Source: Anaerolineae bacterium (GTDB lineage: Bacteria; Chloroflexota; Anaerolineae; B4-G1; DUEL01). From it: a stretch of DNA of 6,726 bases. The position numbers and the translations under genes are program-made. The notes under the pieces were generated by a model. The model did no database searches and had not been told where the DNA came from. It worked only from the letters and a program-made list of their open reading frames with translations. Numbering within the stretch: position 1 is the stretch's first letter; each line of letters opens with the position of its first letter. Shown in pieces: positions 1 through 6,502 of the stretch. The DNA lies in the NCBI GenBank assembly GCA_016926575.1, contig JAFGOJ010000057.1:1-6726 (forward strand). The letters are read 5' to 3'.

Positions 1-9
1 GGTTTACCC

Positions 10-46
10 GTTTCCCCGGCGGGGTGCAGGGGCGGAGCCCCTGCAA
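10..46. repeat. Repeat A, copy 1 (G+C-rich hairpin repeat)
   Basis: A 37-nt stretch identical, by my reading, to the stretch at 6685-6721 in the same orientation. It contains a 9-bp perfect hairpin (TGCAGGGGC / GCCCCTGCA, loop GGA, 25-45) preceded by a small CCCC-GGC-GGGG palindrome (14-24). Hairpins of this type are common as dispersed intergenic repeats in several G+C-rich lineages. It has no reading frame that looks like a gene; translations across it are low-complexity. Confidence 0.85.
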
Positions 47-64
47 GGCATTGTTGAACGAGGG

Positions 65-154
65 CGGCGGGTTTGAAACCCGCCCTATATCGAGACGGTC
101 TATTTTCGGAACAGAACTCATGAGCTACGCTCACAACCAAGGGGCGAAAATCGC
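65..154. repeat. Repeat B, copy 1 (dispersed intergenic repeat)
   Basis: Matches 6524-6614 in direct orientation. The first 57 nt align without gaps at 51 of 57 positions by hand, and five of the six differences are transitions. The remainder is more diverged but ends in the shared block CGAAAATCGC. It opens with a perfect 9-bp palindrome (GGCGGGTTT-G-AAACCCGCC, 66-84) and contains CTATTTTCGGAACAG, a variant of the element at 270-284. No coding signal is seen. It looks like a mobile or duplicated non-coding repeat unit; mechanism unknown. Confidence 0.8.
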
Positions 155-169
155 GACATGCCTTAAGTC

Positions 170-252
170 GTCATTCCCGCTGTCATTCCCGCGAAAGCGG
201 GAAAAGCGGGAATCCACTGGTTGCGGGTTTGGATGCCCGCTTCCGCGGGCAT
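170..252. repeat. Nested ATTCCCGC / GCGGGAAT palindromic repeat cluster
   Basis: Two left arms (ATTCCCGC at 173-180 and 185-192) face two right arms (GCGGGAA at 197-203 and GCGGGAAT at 206-213), giving an inner hairpin with a GAAA loop inside an outer one. A separate perfect 8-bp hairpin follows (ATGCCCGC-TTCC-GCGGGCAT, 233-252). This is the widespread ATTCCC-N-GGGAAT family of intergenic repeats, comparable in form to neisserial dRS3. Its six-frame translations give the familiar false 'MPAEAGIQ' and 'WIPAF' peptides, which appear here on the minus strand and are not a gene. Confidence 0.85.
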
Positions 253-269
253 GACGAACGGATGAGCGG

Positions 270-284
270 CTATTTTCGGAATAG
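270..284. repeat. Short palindrome CTATTTTCGGAATAG upstream of the kinase gene
   Basis: A 5-bp inverted repeat (CTATT/AATAG), 6 bp if a T-G pair is allowed, followed directly by TTTT. Variants of the same 15-mer occur inside both copies of repeat B (100-114 and 6559-6573); this copy is the only one with fully matched arms. It lies 11 nt before the GGAGG of the first gene, so it is either a repeat fragment or a site in that gene's leader. The stem is too weak to call a terminator. Confidence 0.5.
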
Positions 285-295
285 TTTTCAGATGC

Positions 296-300
296 GGAGG
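296..300 (+). promoter_or_regulatory. Ribosome binding site of the multi-PAS kinase
   Basis: GGAGG lies 11 nt before the ATG at 312. The spacing is longer than ideal, but no other in-frame start codon lies nearby and the next in-frame Met is residue 32, past the start of a typical N-terminal coiled coil. This supports 312 as the start. Confidence 0.65.
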
Positions 301-311
301 TAAGCGACCGT

Positions 312-3266
312 ATGCGGGATGTGGATAAGACGAAGGCCCAGCTTGTCGAGGAACTGGCCGCGGTGCAGCAGCACGCCGCCGCACTGGAAGCACGCCTGCG
401 TTCGATGGAGGCGATGGAGGTCGAGTGCAAGCGGGCCGAGGCTGTGCTGCAGTTGTTCGTCGATGCCATCCCCGATACGGCTTTCTTGATCGATACCGAG
501 GGAACGATCCTGGTGGCGAATTCCGTTTTGGCGCACGGGTTCGGCAAACAGGCCGGCGAATTGCTCGGCAGAGACGTGTTCGACTTTCTCCCTCCCGACG
601 TCGCTGCAACGCGACGCGCGCGCCTGAACCAGGTTATCCAGACGAAGCAACAGATGCACTTCGAGGACGAGCGGGAGGGCCGATTCTTTCTCAACTACAT
701 CTGCCCGGTGCTCGACGCAGCGGGCTGCGTGTCGCAGGCCGCCATCTTCGCCATCGATATCACCGAGCGCAAGTATATGGAGATGCGCCTGCAAGAGTCC
801 GAAGCGCGTTACAAAGCCATCGTCGATATGGCCCCCGAGGGGATTGTGACGGCGAGCCTGAGTGGAATGGTCCTGACGTGCAACCCGGCGTTCTCCCGCC
901 TCTCCGGCTTCTCCGAAGAGCAGATCGTGGGCAAGCACCTGAGCCAGCTCCCCACGATCAATCTCAAGGACCTGCCGTGGTACCTCAAGACCCTCGCGGC
1001 CATCGCCCAACACGGGGTCGACGCGCCGGTCGAGTTCCCTTGGATGCACAAAGACGGCGAACGTCGGTGGGGAGAGGCGCGGATCAGCTTTATCAAAGAA
1101 GAGGGAAAGGCCATCGGCTTGCAGGCCATCGTGATCGACATCACCGAGCGCAAGCGGGTGGAGGACCTGTTGCAGGCGCTGAACCAGGCTTCGCTGGCGA
1201 TGGCGCGGGCGTTGACGCCGCAGGAGATATTCGACGCCATCGCTGCCCAACTCGACGCGCTAGGCTTTGCGTGCGGCATCATGCTGTACGACGAGGCCCA
1301 GCAGGTCATCCGCCCCAAGTACCTGAGCTACCACTTGAAGGTACTCCGTGCCGCCGAACGGATGGCCGGTTTGCGGGCGGAGGAAGTGTGCATCCCCATC
1401 GACACCGCCGAGGAGTATGACCGCGTCATCCGGCGGCGCGAGACGGTCTTTGTGAAGCACGCCGAGGACTTCATGCGCCAGGTGTTGCCGAGGTCGCTGC
1501 GGCGGCTGACCGGTCAGATCAGGCGCGTTTTGAACGTGCCGCGCTTCATCCTTGCGCCGCTCATCGTGACCGACCGCGTCATCGGCATCCTGACCGTCCA
1601 GGCCGACAGCCTGTTGGAGAGCGACGCGGGGGCGATCACGGCCTTCGCGCACCAGGTGGCCGGGGCCTGGCAGAAGGCCAACCTGCTGGAGGTGACGCGC
1701 CAGAGCGAGGAACGGTTCCGCGTCGCGTTTCACACCAGCCCAGACGCCGTGAACATCAACCGCCTGCGCGACGGCCTCTACGTCGACATCAACGAGGGCT
1801 TCACCGCGCTGACCGGCTACACCCGCGCCGACGTGATCGGTCGGACGTCGTTGGAGATCAACATCTGGGCGAACCCCGAAGACCGCGCCCGGCTGGTCGC
1901 CGGATTGCGGGAGCACGGCAGCGTCAATAACATGGAAGCGGGGTTCCGCTACAAGAATGGCCTCGTGCGGATGGGATTGATGTCGGCCCGCATCCTGTCT
2001 CTGGAAGGCGAGCCGCACATCCTGTCCATCACCCGCGACATCAGCGAGCGAATCGAGGCGCAGGCTGAACTTGCGCGTCTTCAAAATCTGTTGCAGAATA
2101 TTACCGATTCGATGCCCTCGGCGTTGATCACGCTGGATGTGTCGGGGCGCGTTTTGACCTGGAACCCGGAGGCGGAGCAGATGACCGGCTACGAGGTGCA
2201 CCAGGTGGTCGGCCGGCCGGTGTGGGAGGCCTGCCCGCTGCTGGCCCGCTACCGCGATCTGGTGGCGCAGGTGCTGGAGCAGGACCACGCCTTGCAGCGC
2301 CACAAGGACATTCTGGTGGCCGAGGGCGGGACGCTCTACCGCGACGTCAGCGTCTTCCCGCTGATTGCCAATGGCATCGATGGGGTGGTGCTGCGCATCG
2401 ACGACGTGACGCGGCGGGTGCAGATGGAGCAGATGATGCTCCAGTCGGCCAAGATGGCCAGCATCGGCGGGCTGGCGGCAGGGGTGGCGCACGAGATCAA
2501 CAACCCGCTGGGGGCGATGATGCAGAGCGCCCAGATGTTGCAGATTGCTTTCAACACGCACCTTCCGCGCACGCGGCGGATGCTCGAAACGGACGGCATC
2601 GATCCGGGCGCGTTGGAACGATACCTGGATCAGCGCGAGGTGCACACGTATTTGAGCGGCATTCGAGAGACGGGCGCGCGTGCGGCCAAGATCGTCTCTG
2701 ACCTGCTGAGCTTCTCGCGCCAGAGCCAGGCGGACGCAGCGTTCCACGACCTGAACGCCTTGCTCAAACAGGCGCTAGAGTTGGCCACCGCCGATTACGA
2801 TTTGAAACGCCGCTACGATTTCCGCGACGTGGAAGTCGTATGGGAGTTGACTGTCGGATTGCCGAAGGTGCTCTGCGATGGGCAGCAGGTGCAACAGGTG
2901 GTGCTGAACCTCGTGCGCAACGCTGCCTACGCGATGGCCGAGCGTCCCGACGGGTCCCGGGGCCGGTTGACGCTGCGCACAGCTCTCGGCGACGAAGGGG
3001 TACGCTTCGAGGTCGAAGATAATGGCCCCGGCATCCCCAAAGCGATGCGCGAACGGCTGTTCGAGCCATTCTTCACCACCAAAGAAGTGGGGAGTGGGAC
3101 AGGGCTGGGCTTGTGGTTGTGCTGGTCGATCGTGGTGGACCGGCACGGCGGCCGCATCTGGGTCGAAGATGGGCAGGCGGGCGGGGCGTGTTTCGTCGTC
3201 GAATTGCCCATCGGGAATGTGGAGGAAGGCGATGTCGATGAAACGCGTTCTCGTAGTGGACGATGA
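312..3266 (+). CDS. Soluble multi-sensor histidine kinase (PAS-PAS-GAF-PAS-PAS-HisKA-HATPase)
   Basis: A 984-residue sensor kinase that would autophosphorylate on histidine and pass phosphate to receiver domains. Order: coiled coil about 5-45; PAS 1 about 45-150 and PAS 2 about 163-278, each ending in the typical 'DITERK'; GAF about 285-455; PAS 3 about 464-580; PAS 4 about 590-705; HisKA with H-box HEINNP (phosphoacceptor His727); HATPase_c with N-box LVRNAA (Asn870), G1 DNGPG (903-907), F-box LFEPFFTT (916-923) and G2 GSGTGLG (927-933). No membrane segment or signal peptide is visible, so it should sense cytoplasmic signals; ligands are unknown. The HisKA helix pair seems about a dozen residues longer than usual between His727 and the SFSR motif (about 800-803). 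Its last 35 nt overlap the next gene, which suggests translational coupling and receipt of its phosphate by the downstream receivers. The specific physiological role cannot be read from the sequence. Confidence 0.94.
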   Translation: MRDVDKTKAQLVEELAAVQQHAAALEARLRSMEAMEVECKRAEAVLQLFVDAIPDTAFLIDTEGTILVANSVLAHGFGKQAGELLGRDVFDFLPPDVAATRRARLNQVIQTKQQMHFEDEREGRFFLNYICPVLDAAGCVSQAAIFAIDITERKYMEMRLQESEARYKAIVDMAPEGIVTASLSGMVLTCNPAFSRLSGFSEEQIVGKHLSQLPTINLKDLPWYLKTLAAIAQHGVDAPVEFPWMHKDGERRWGEARISFIKEEGKAIGLQAIVIDITERKRVEDLLQALNQASLAMARALTPQEIFDAIAAQLDALGFACGIMLYDEAQQVIRPKYLSYHLKVLRAAERMAGLRAEEVCIPIDTAEEYDRVIRRRETVFVKHAEDFMRQVLPRSLRRLTGQIRRVLNVPRFILAPLIVTDRVIGILTVQADSLLESDAGAITAFAHQVAGAWQKANLLEVTRQSEERFRVAFHTSPDAVNINRLRDGLYVDINEGFTALTGYTRADVIGRTSLEINIWANPEDRARLVAGLREHGSVNNMEAGFRYKNGLVRMGLMSARILSLEGEPHILSITRDISERIEAQAELARLQNLLQNITDSMPSALITLDVSGRVLTWNPEAEQMTGYEVHQVVGRPVWEACPLLARYRDLVAQVLEQDHALQRHKDILVAEGGTLYRDVSVFPLIANGIDGVVLRIDDVTRRVQMEQMMLQSAKMASIGGLAAGVAHEINNPLGAMMQSAQMLQIAFNTHLPRTRRMLETDGIDPGALERYLDQREVHTYLSGIRETGARAAKIVSDLLSFSRQSQADAAFHDLNALLKQALELATADYDLKRRYDFRDVEVVWELTVGLPKVLCDGQQVQQVVLNLVRNAAYAMAERPDGSRGRLTLRTALGDEGVRFEVEDNGPGIPKAMRERLFEPFFTTKEVGSGTGLGLWLCWSIVVDRHGGRIWVEDGQAGGACFVVELPIGNVEEGDVDETRSRSGR
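3221..3225 (+). promoter_or_regulatory. Ribosome binding site of the stand-alone receiver, inside the kinase gene
   Basis: GGAGG ends 6 nt before the ATG at 3232, within the last codons of the upstream kinase. An ATG two codons later (3238) is 12 nt away and less well placed. This decides the start of the receiver protein and makes termination and re-initiation in the overlap likely. Confidence 0.75.
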
Positions 3267-3624
3267 GCGCTTGACCCGTGTGTCGCTGGCGGCGTTTCTG
3301 GAGGAGCTGGGCTACGAGGCGGCTGTGGCCGGAGACGGCGACGAAGCCATCCGATTGCAGGCACAGGCTCCCTTCGACGTGTGTATCGTGGATATCCGGC
3401 TGCCCGGCAAAGACGGGGTAGAGACGATCAAGGCACTGCACCAGATCGCGCCCGAGGCGTACTTCATCATTTTTACCGGTTCGCCGCAGTTCACCATTCC
3501 GCCCGTGCTGGAGGACCTTGGTATGTCTGCGCGGGATATTGTGCGCAAGCCGGTGGTGGATATGGACATATTCGCGGCATTGATCGTTCGCAAAGATGCG
3601 TCTTCACAGGAGAGGAGCGGTTGA
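3232..3624 (+). CDS. Stand-alone response regulator receiver protein (CheY/Spo0F-like)
   Basis: A 130-residue single REC domain with no output domain. The start MSMKRVLVVDDE is chosen from the GGAGG just before it; longer upstream extensions of this frame only read through the kinase gene. Visible family residues: acidic pair Asp10 and Asp11, phosphoacceptor Asp54 in VDIRLPG, Thr82 in IIFTGS, and Lys106 in RKP, so phosphorylation chemistry should be intact. About 15 residues follow the fold. Such proteins work either as diffusible phosphate carriers in relays (Spo0F type) or by binding a target directly (CheY type); which applies here is not visible. It overlaps the upstream kinase by 35 nt, and its TGA shares a base with the next gene's ATG, so all three should be co-translated. 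The likely phosphodonor is the upstream kinase. Confidence 0.92.
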   Translation: MSMKRVLVVDDERLTRVSLAAFLEELGYEAAVAGDGDEAIRLQAQAPFDVCIVDIRLPGKDGVETIKALHQIAPEAYFIIFTGSPQFTIPPVLEDLGMSARDIVRKPVVDMDIFAALIVRKDASSQERSG

Positions 3625-5393
3625 TGAGAAATGTAATGGCTGGGTTGGACTGGGTGGGCGCGGCAGGGAAGCGGGTACTGATCGTCGACGACGAACCGTT
3701 GATTCGGCGCGCCCTGGCGGATTACCTGGAGGAGTGGGGCTACCTGCCCACGATGGCCGCCGATGGCGCGGAGGGGCTGCTCAAGGCGCGTGCGGAGTCG
3801 TTCGATGTGCTGCTGGTCGATCTGCGCATGCCACGGGTCGATGGGCTGGAGGTGATCGCCACGCTCAAGGCGGAACAGCCCCACCTGCCGATTGTGGTCA
3901 TCTCCGGCACGGGGGTACTGAGTGACGCCATCGAGGCCATCCGGCGCGGTGCGTGGGACTACATCACCAAGCCGATTCAGGATATGGACGAGATCGCGGT
4001 CGTGGTCCGGCGCGTGGTGGAGCGGGCGGAGCTGGTTGCCGAGCGCGACCGGTACCAGTACGAGCTGGAACAGCTCAACCGCTCTCTGGAGGCCGAAGTG
4101 GGGCGTCAGACGAAGGACCTGCGCGCGCAGAACCGCCGTCTGGTGGCGCTGAACCGGATTTCCTACGCCATCAGCGACCCGCTCGACATCGACACGATCC
4201 TCAACCGCGTGTTGAACGCAACGGTGGAAGCGACGGAGGCGGACGCGGGCATTGTGCGCCTGCTCAACCCGATCACCCGCCAACTGGTCAGCGCAGCGGC
4301 GTGCGGACTGCCCGAGGCGTACACCTCGACCGCTGGGATAATTCCGCTCGGTGAAGGCGTCGTCGGGCAGGTGGCGCAGACCGGGCACATCTGCGTGACC
4401 GACGATTTCGCCGACGACCCCTGGCTGGCGTCATTGGTAGAGGCACAAGAAGGCGATCATTCCGAGAAGGGCGCTGTGTTTAGCTGCCTTGCCTGCGTGC
4501 CCCTGCGAGCGGGCAGCGAGTCCAAATCCATCCACCCCATCGTGGGCACCTTGGGCGTCGCGCTGCGCAACCGGAGCACGTTTTCCAAGAGCGAGGTCGA
4601 ATTGCTGGCTTCCATCGGCAACCAGATCGGCGTGGCGGTGGCGCGCGCCCAGTACGCCAGCGACCTCGAGCGCACGAACCTTCAGTTGGAGCAGGCGAAC
4701 GTCGATCTGCGGCGGCTGGATATGCTGCGCGAGCAGTTTATCCAGAACGTGGCCCACGAACTGCGCACGCCGCTGGCCCTGGTCTGCGGTTATATGAAGA
4801 TGCTGACCGACGAGGGACTGGAACCGGCGGAACAGCAGCACGCGCTGGAGGTTGCCTCCCGCCACGTCGACGTGCTGGTGGACCTGGTCGAATCCATCAC
4901 CACGCTGCAAGACGTGGGGACGCATGCGTTGGACGTGACGGAGATCGATCCTGCGGAGCTGTTGGGGACCGTCGTGCAGATGTGCCGGCAGAAGACAGTG
5001 TCGAGCGGGGTCACCGTGCGGGTCGATGTGCGGCCCGATTTGCCGGCGTTGTGCGGGGATTTCACCCGGCTGGCGCAGGCGGTGTCGCAATTGCTCGACA
5101 ACGCGTGTAAGTTTTCCCCGCCCGGCACCACGGTCACGCTGGCGGTGGTGGACGGGCCAGACGCGGTGGGGGTTTCTGTCGCCGACGAGGGGATTGGCAT
5201 CCCGCCGGAGGAGCATGAGCGCATCTTTGAGCGCTTCTACCAGGTGGATGGGAGCGCCAGTCGGCGTTACGGCGGCACCGGGTTGGGGTTGGCGTTGGTG
5301 AAGGAGATCGTGGAGGCGCATCACGGCCAGGTGGCGGTGGTCAGCGCACCGGGCGAGGGCAGCACCTTCACCATCTGGTTGCCGAAAGCCTAG
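3624..5393 (+). CDS. Hybrid histidine kinase with N-terminal receiver (REC-GAF-HisKA-HATPase)
   Basis: A 589-residue cytoplasmic kinase. The ATG at 3624 overlaps the previous stop (TGATG) and has GAGGAG 6 nt upstream; a second Met lies at residue 5. Order: receiver about 16-135 with Asp22/Asp23, phosphoacceptor Asp66 in VDLRMP, Ser94 in ISGTG and Lys116 in TKP; coiled coil about 137-180; GAF about 186-343; coiled-coil linker about 346-372; HisKA with HELRTP (phosphoacceptor His378); HATPase_c with N-box LLDNACKFSP (Asn493), G1 DEGIG (521-525), F-box IFERFY (534-539) and G2 GGTGLG (550-555). The receiver precedes the kinase core, so it probably acts as an input switch controlled by another kinase, most simply the PAS kinase two genes upstream, with GAF adding a second signal. 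No partner regulator with an output domain follows. No membrane segment is visible. Confidence 0.94.
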   Translation: MRNVMAGLDWVGAAGKRVLIVDDEPLIRRALADYLEEWGYLPTMAADGAEGLLKARAESFDVLLVDLRMPRVDGLEVIATLKAEQPHLPIVVISGTGVLSDAIEAIRRGAWDYITKPIQDMDEIAVVVRRVVERAELVAERDRYQYELEQLNRSLEAEVGRQTKDLRAQNRRLVALNRISYAISDPLDIDTILNRVLNATVEATEADAGIVRLLNPITRQLVSAAACGLPEAYTSTAGIIPLGEGVVGQVAQTGHICVTDDFADDPWLASLVEAQEGDHSEKGAVFSCLACVPLRAGSESKSIHPIVGTLGVALRNRSTFSKSEVELLASIGNQIGVAVARAQYASDLERTNLQLEQANVDLRRLDMLREQFIQNVAHELRTPLALVCGYMKMLTDEGLEPAEQQHALEVASRHVDVLVDLVESITTLQDVGTHALDVTEIDPAELLGTVVQMCRQKTVSSGVTVRVDVRPDLPALCGDFTRLAQAVSQLLDNACKFSPPGTTVTLAVVDGPDAVGVSVADEGIGIPPEEHERIFERFYQVDGSASRRYGGTGLGLALVKEIVEAHHGQVAVVSAPGEGSTFTIWLPKA

Positions 5394-5397
5394 GCGC

Positions 5398-5438
5398 AAA
5401 ACGAAACCTTCCCGGAAGCTCAAGGCTTCCGGGAAGGT
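5398..5438 (-). terminator. Intrinsic terminator between convergent operons, best for the heat-shock operon
   Basis: A perfect 14-bp inverted repeat (ACCTTCCCGGAAGC, 5406-5419, and its complement, 5425-5438) with a 5-nt loop lies in the 60-nt gap between the two convergent operons. Read leftward, the stem is followed by TTCGTTTT, a fair U-tract, so it should terminate the Hsp20 transcript. Read rightward, the stem is followed by GCGTCGTG with no U-tract; it may protect the 3' end or pause polymerase, but is a weaker terminator for the kinase operon. Confidence 0.8.
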
Positions 5439-5453
5439 GCGTCGTGTGGCGAA

Positions 5454-5864
5454 TTACTCGGCCTGGATGGCGATTTTCTTCGTTTTAGGGTGCGCTTTCG
5501 GAAGGTGCAGGCGCAGCACGCCGTCTTTCACCGTCGCTTCGATGGCGTCCTGGTCGATCTGGTCGGACAGGGTGAAGCTGCGCTGGTAGTCGCCGACGCG
5601 GTACTCGGCGTAGGAGAGGCAGTAATCCTGCATCTCTTCCGGCACGACGTGGGCGTTGATGGTGATGATACTCTTCTCCAGCGTGATGTCGATGGCGTCG
5701 GCGTCAACGCCGGGCAAGTCCGCGATCAGCACGATGTCATCGGCGGTTTCGTAGATGTCGACGCGCGGCACAAAGGCCAGCCCGGCCCGGATGCGTTCGG
5801 CATCTCCTTCCATAATCTCCTGTTTTTCAGTCTCTTGAACTTGAAGGTCTCCCTTTTCAGCCAT
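5454..5864 (-). CDS. hsp20: Small heat-shock protein, Hsp20/alpha-crystallin family (second gene)
   Basis: A 136-residue ATP-independent holdase that binds unfolding proteins as oligomers in the cytoplasm. The alpha-crystallin domain runs from about FVPRVDIYE to LHLPK and carries the family signature KDGVL (113-117). The C-terminal I-x-I motif that docks subunits is IAI (131-133). The N-terminal arm is short and charged. The start MAEKGD is preferred over an upstream in-frame ATG (5906) because GGAGGG lies 9 nt before it, and the longer form would overlap the preceding gene. It is 22 nt downstream of the other Hsp20 gene in the same orientation, so they should be co-transcribed. The two differ clearly in sequence (this one has a conserved-looking YAEYRVGDYQRSF block), so they represent distinct subtypes rather than a recent duplication. 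Confidence 0.95.
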   Translation of the reverse strand: MAEKGDLQVQETEKQEIMEGDAERIRAGLAFVPRVDIYETADDIVLIADLPGVDADAIDITLEKSIITINAHVVPEEMQDYCLSYAEYRVGDYQRSFTLSDQIDQDAIEATVKDGVLRLHLPKAHPKTKKIAIQAE

Positions 5865-5873
5865 AGTCTCATT

Positions 5874-5879
5874 CCCTCC
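5874..5879 (-). promoter_or_regulatory. Ribosome binding site deciding the start of the second Hsp20 gene
   Basis: On the minus strand GGAGGG sits in the 22-nt gap after the first Hsp20 stop codon and 9 nt before the ATG at 5864. This supports the 136-residue form over a 150-residue version starting within the upstream gene. Confidence 0.75.
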
Positions 5880-5886
5880 GTTTTGC

Positions 5887-6327
5887 TCACCCAACCTTGA
5901 CCGCAATCTTCTTCGGCTTATCGTCCTCGGCCCGCGGCAGCGAGATATGCAGCACGCCTTTCTTGAAGACCGCCTCGACCTGGTCGGCAGCGATCTTGTG
6001 GGGCAGTTGGAAGACGCGGGTGAAGTTGCCGTGGCGTCGCTCGCGGCGCAGATAGGCGGCGTCCTCGCCCGGTTCCTCCGGCTTACGGCTGCCGGAGAGG
6101 GTCACCGTGTCGCCGGTGATGGAGATGCTGATGTCGTCGGCGGCGATGCCGGGCAGTTCAGCGGTGACGACTGCGCCGTCCTCGTTCGTCCACACGTTCA
6201 TGGCGGGGTACGTCGGAGCGAAATTGCCGCTCGTCCGCGCCGGTGTGGCGAAGAGGCGCTCCATTTCCCGGCGCAGGCGTTCCATATCGCGCCAGGAATA
6301 CTGAGAACCAAACGGTTGTCTTAACAT
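5887..6327 (-). CDS. hsp20: Small heat-shock protein, Hsp20/alpha-crystallin family (first gene)
   Basis: A 146-residue small heat-shock chaperone. The N-terminal arm (MLRQPFG then WRDMERLRREMERLF) is the amphipathic form typical of class A bacterial Hsp20 proteins. The alpha-crystallin domain runs from about PAMNVWTNED to ISLPR, with the signature KKGVL (122-126), and the C-terminal docking motif is I-A-V (141-143). Length is normal for the family. The start is well supported: AGGAGG at 6335-6340 lies 7 nt upstream of the ATG. It is the promoter-proximal gene of a two-gene operon. Having two subtypes together suggests hetero-oligomers or different clients, as seen for paired IbpA/IbpB, but that is inference. 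Expression is likely stress-induced, though no CIRCE element (the HrcA operator) is visible upstream. Confidence 0.95.
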   Translation of the reverse strand: MLRQPFGSQYSWRDMERLRREMERLFATPARTSGNFAPTYPAMNVWTNEDGAVVTAELPGIAADDISISITGDTVTLSGSRKPEEPGEDAAYLRRERRHGNFTRVFQLPHKIAADQVEAVFKKGVLHISLPRAEDDKPKKIAVKVG

Positions 6328-6370
6328 AGCATATCCTCCTTCTATATTTCACTCAAATAACGATTGTTTG

Positions 6371-6397
6371 ACGTGTAGGGGCGCTTGGCCCACACGT
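6371..6397 (-). promoter_or_regulatory. Inverted repeat at the start of the Hsp20 leader (operator or RNA hairpin)
   Basis: ACGTGT...ACACGT arms are extended inward by a G-T pair and two G-C pairs, giving a 9-bp stem around a 9-nt loop. It sits directly after the predicted -10 and about 30 nt before the Shine-Dalgarno. As DNA it could be a repressor site over the transcription start; as RNA it would be a 5' hairpin. The inner part (TGTAGGGGCGC) resembles common G+C-rich intergenic repeats, so it could also be a repeat relic. Confidence 0.5.
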
Positions 6398-6399
6398 TT

Positions 6400-6427
6400 A
6401 TAGTATATGAGGGAAAAATTAGATCAA
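6400..6427 (-). promoter_or_regulatory. Putative promoter of the Hsp20 operon
   Basis: On the minus strand a -35-like TTGATC (6427-6422) is followed, after 16 nt, by a -10-like TACTAT (6405-6400), overlapping an alternative TATACT (6407-6402). Transcription would begin near 6393, giving a leader of about 65 nt. The surrounding DNA is markedly A+T-rich compared with the genes. The -10 choice is ambiguous and no sigma32-type element was recognised. Confidence 0.5.
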
Positions 6428-6464
6428 CGCAAGAAAACAGTTAGAAGAAGATTAGAGTTTCCAT

Positions 6465-6493
6465 TTGACGACGTAGAATCGGTGTGGTATAAC
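6465..6493 (+). promoter_or_regulatory. Near-consensus rightward sigma70 promoter with extended -10
   Basis: TTGACG (6465-6470), exactly 17 nt, then TATAAC (6488-6493), with a TG one base before the -10 (TGG-TATAAC). Each hexamer matches the consensus at five of six positions. A start near 6499 would produce RNA entering the hairpin and repeat array that fills the rest of the window. No start codon with a ribosome binding site follows, so the product is either non-coding or the leader of a gene to the right of the window. It diverges from the Hsp20 promoter about 40 nt away. Confidence 0.6.
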
Positions 6494-6502
6494 CAATCAT
6501 CA

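Noticed and set aside
24..254. A 76-codon plus-strand frame at the left end
   Set aside because: It consists almost wholly of repeats A, B and the ATTCCC palindromes; no start signal was found.
1..311. Promoter for the kinase operon
   Set aside because: No -35/-10 pair with sensible spacing stands out; TATTTT at 271 has only a poor ATGACG at 14-nt spacing. The promoter may lie to the left or be non-sigma70.
131..1250. Minus-strand open frames (187, 148 and 320 codons) running through the left repeats and start of the kinase
   Set aside because: They translate the ATTCCC-type repeat into the well-known false 'MPAEAGIQ' peptide or mirror the kinase gene. No ribosome binding site or domain.
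1260..2747. A 495-codon open frame on the minus strand across the PAS kinase
   Set aside because: It is the mirror of a G+C-rich gene: low-complexity, rich in His, Arg, Gln and Val, with no recognisable domain, while the plus strand encodes clear PAS and GAF domains.
4431..5423. A 330-codon open frame on the minus strand across the second kinase
   Set aside because: Same shadow effect; the plus strand has intact HisKA and HATPase motifs, and the shadow has no family features.
6328..6420. CIRCE, HAIR (HspR) or four-U RNA thermometer upstream of the Hsp20 genes
   Set aside because: No TTAGCACTC pair, only one TTGAGT half-site, and no U-run or C-rich segment that pairs well with the AGGAGG.
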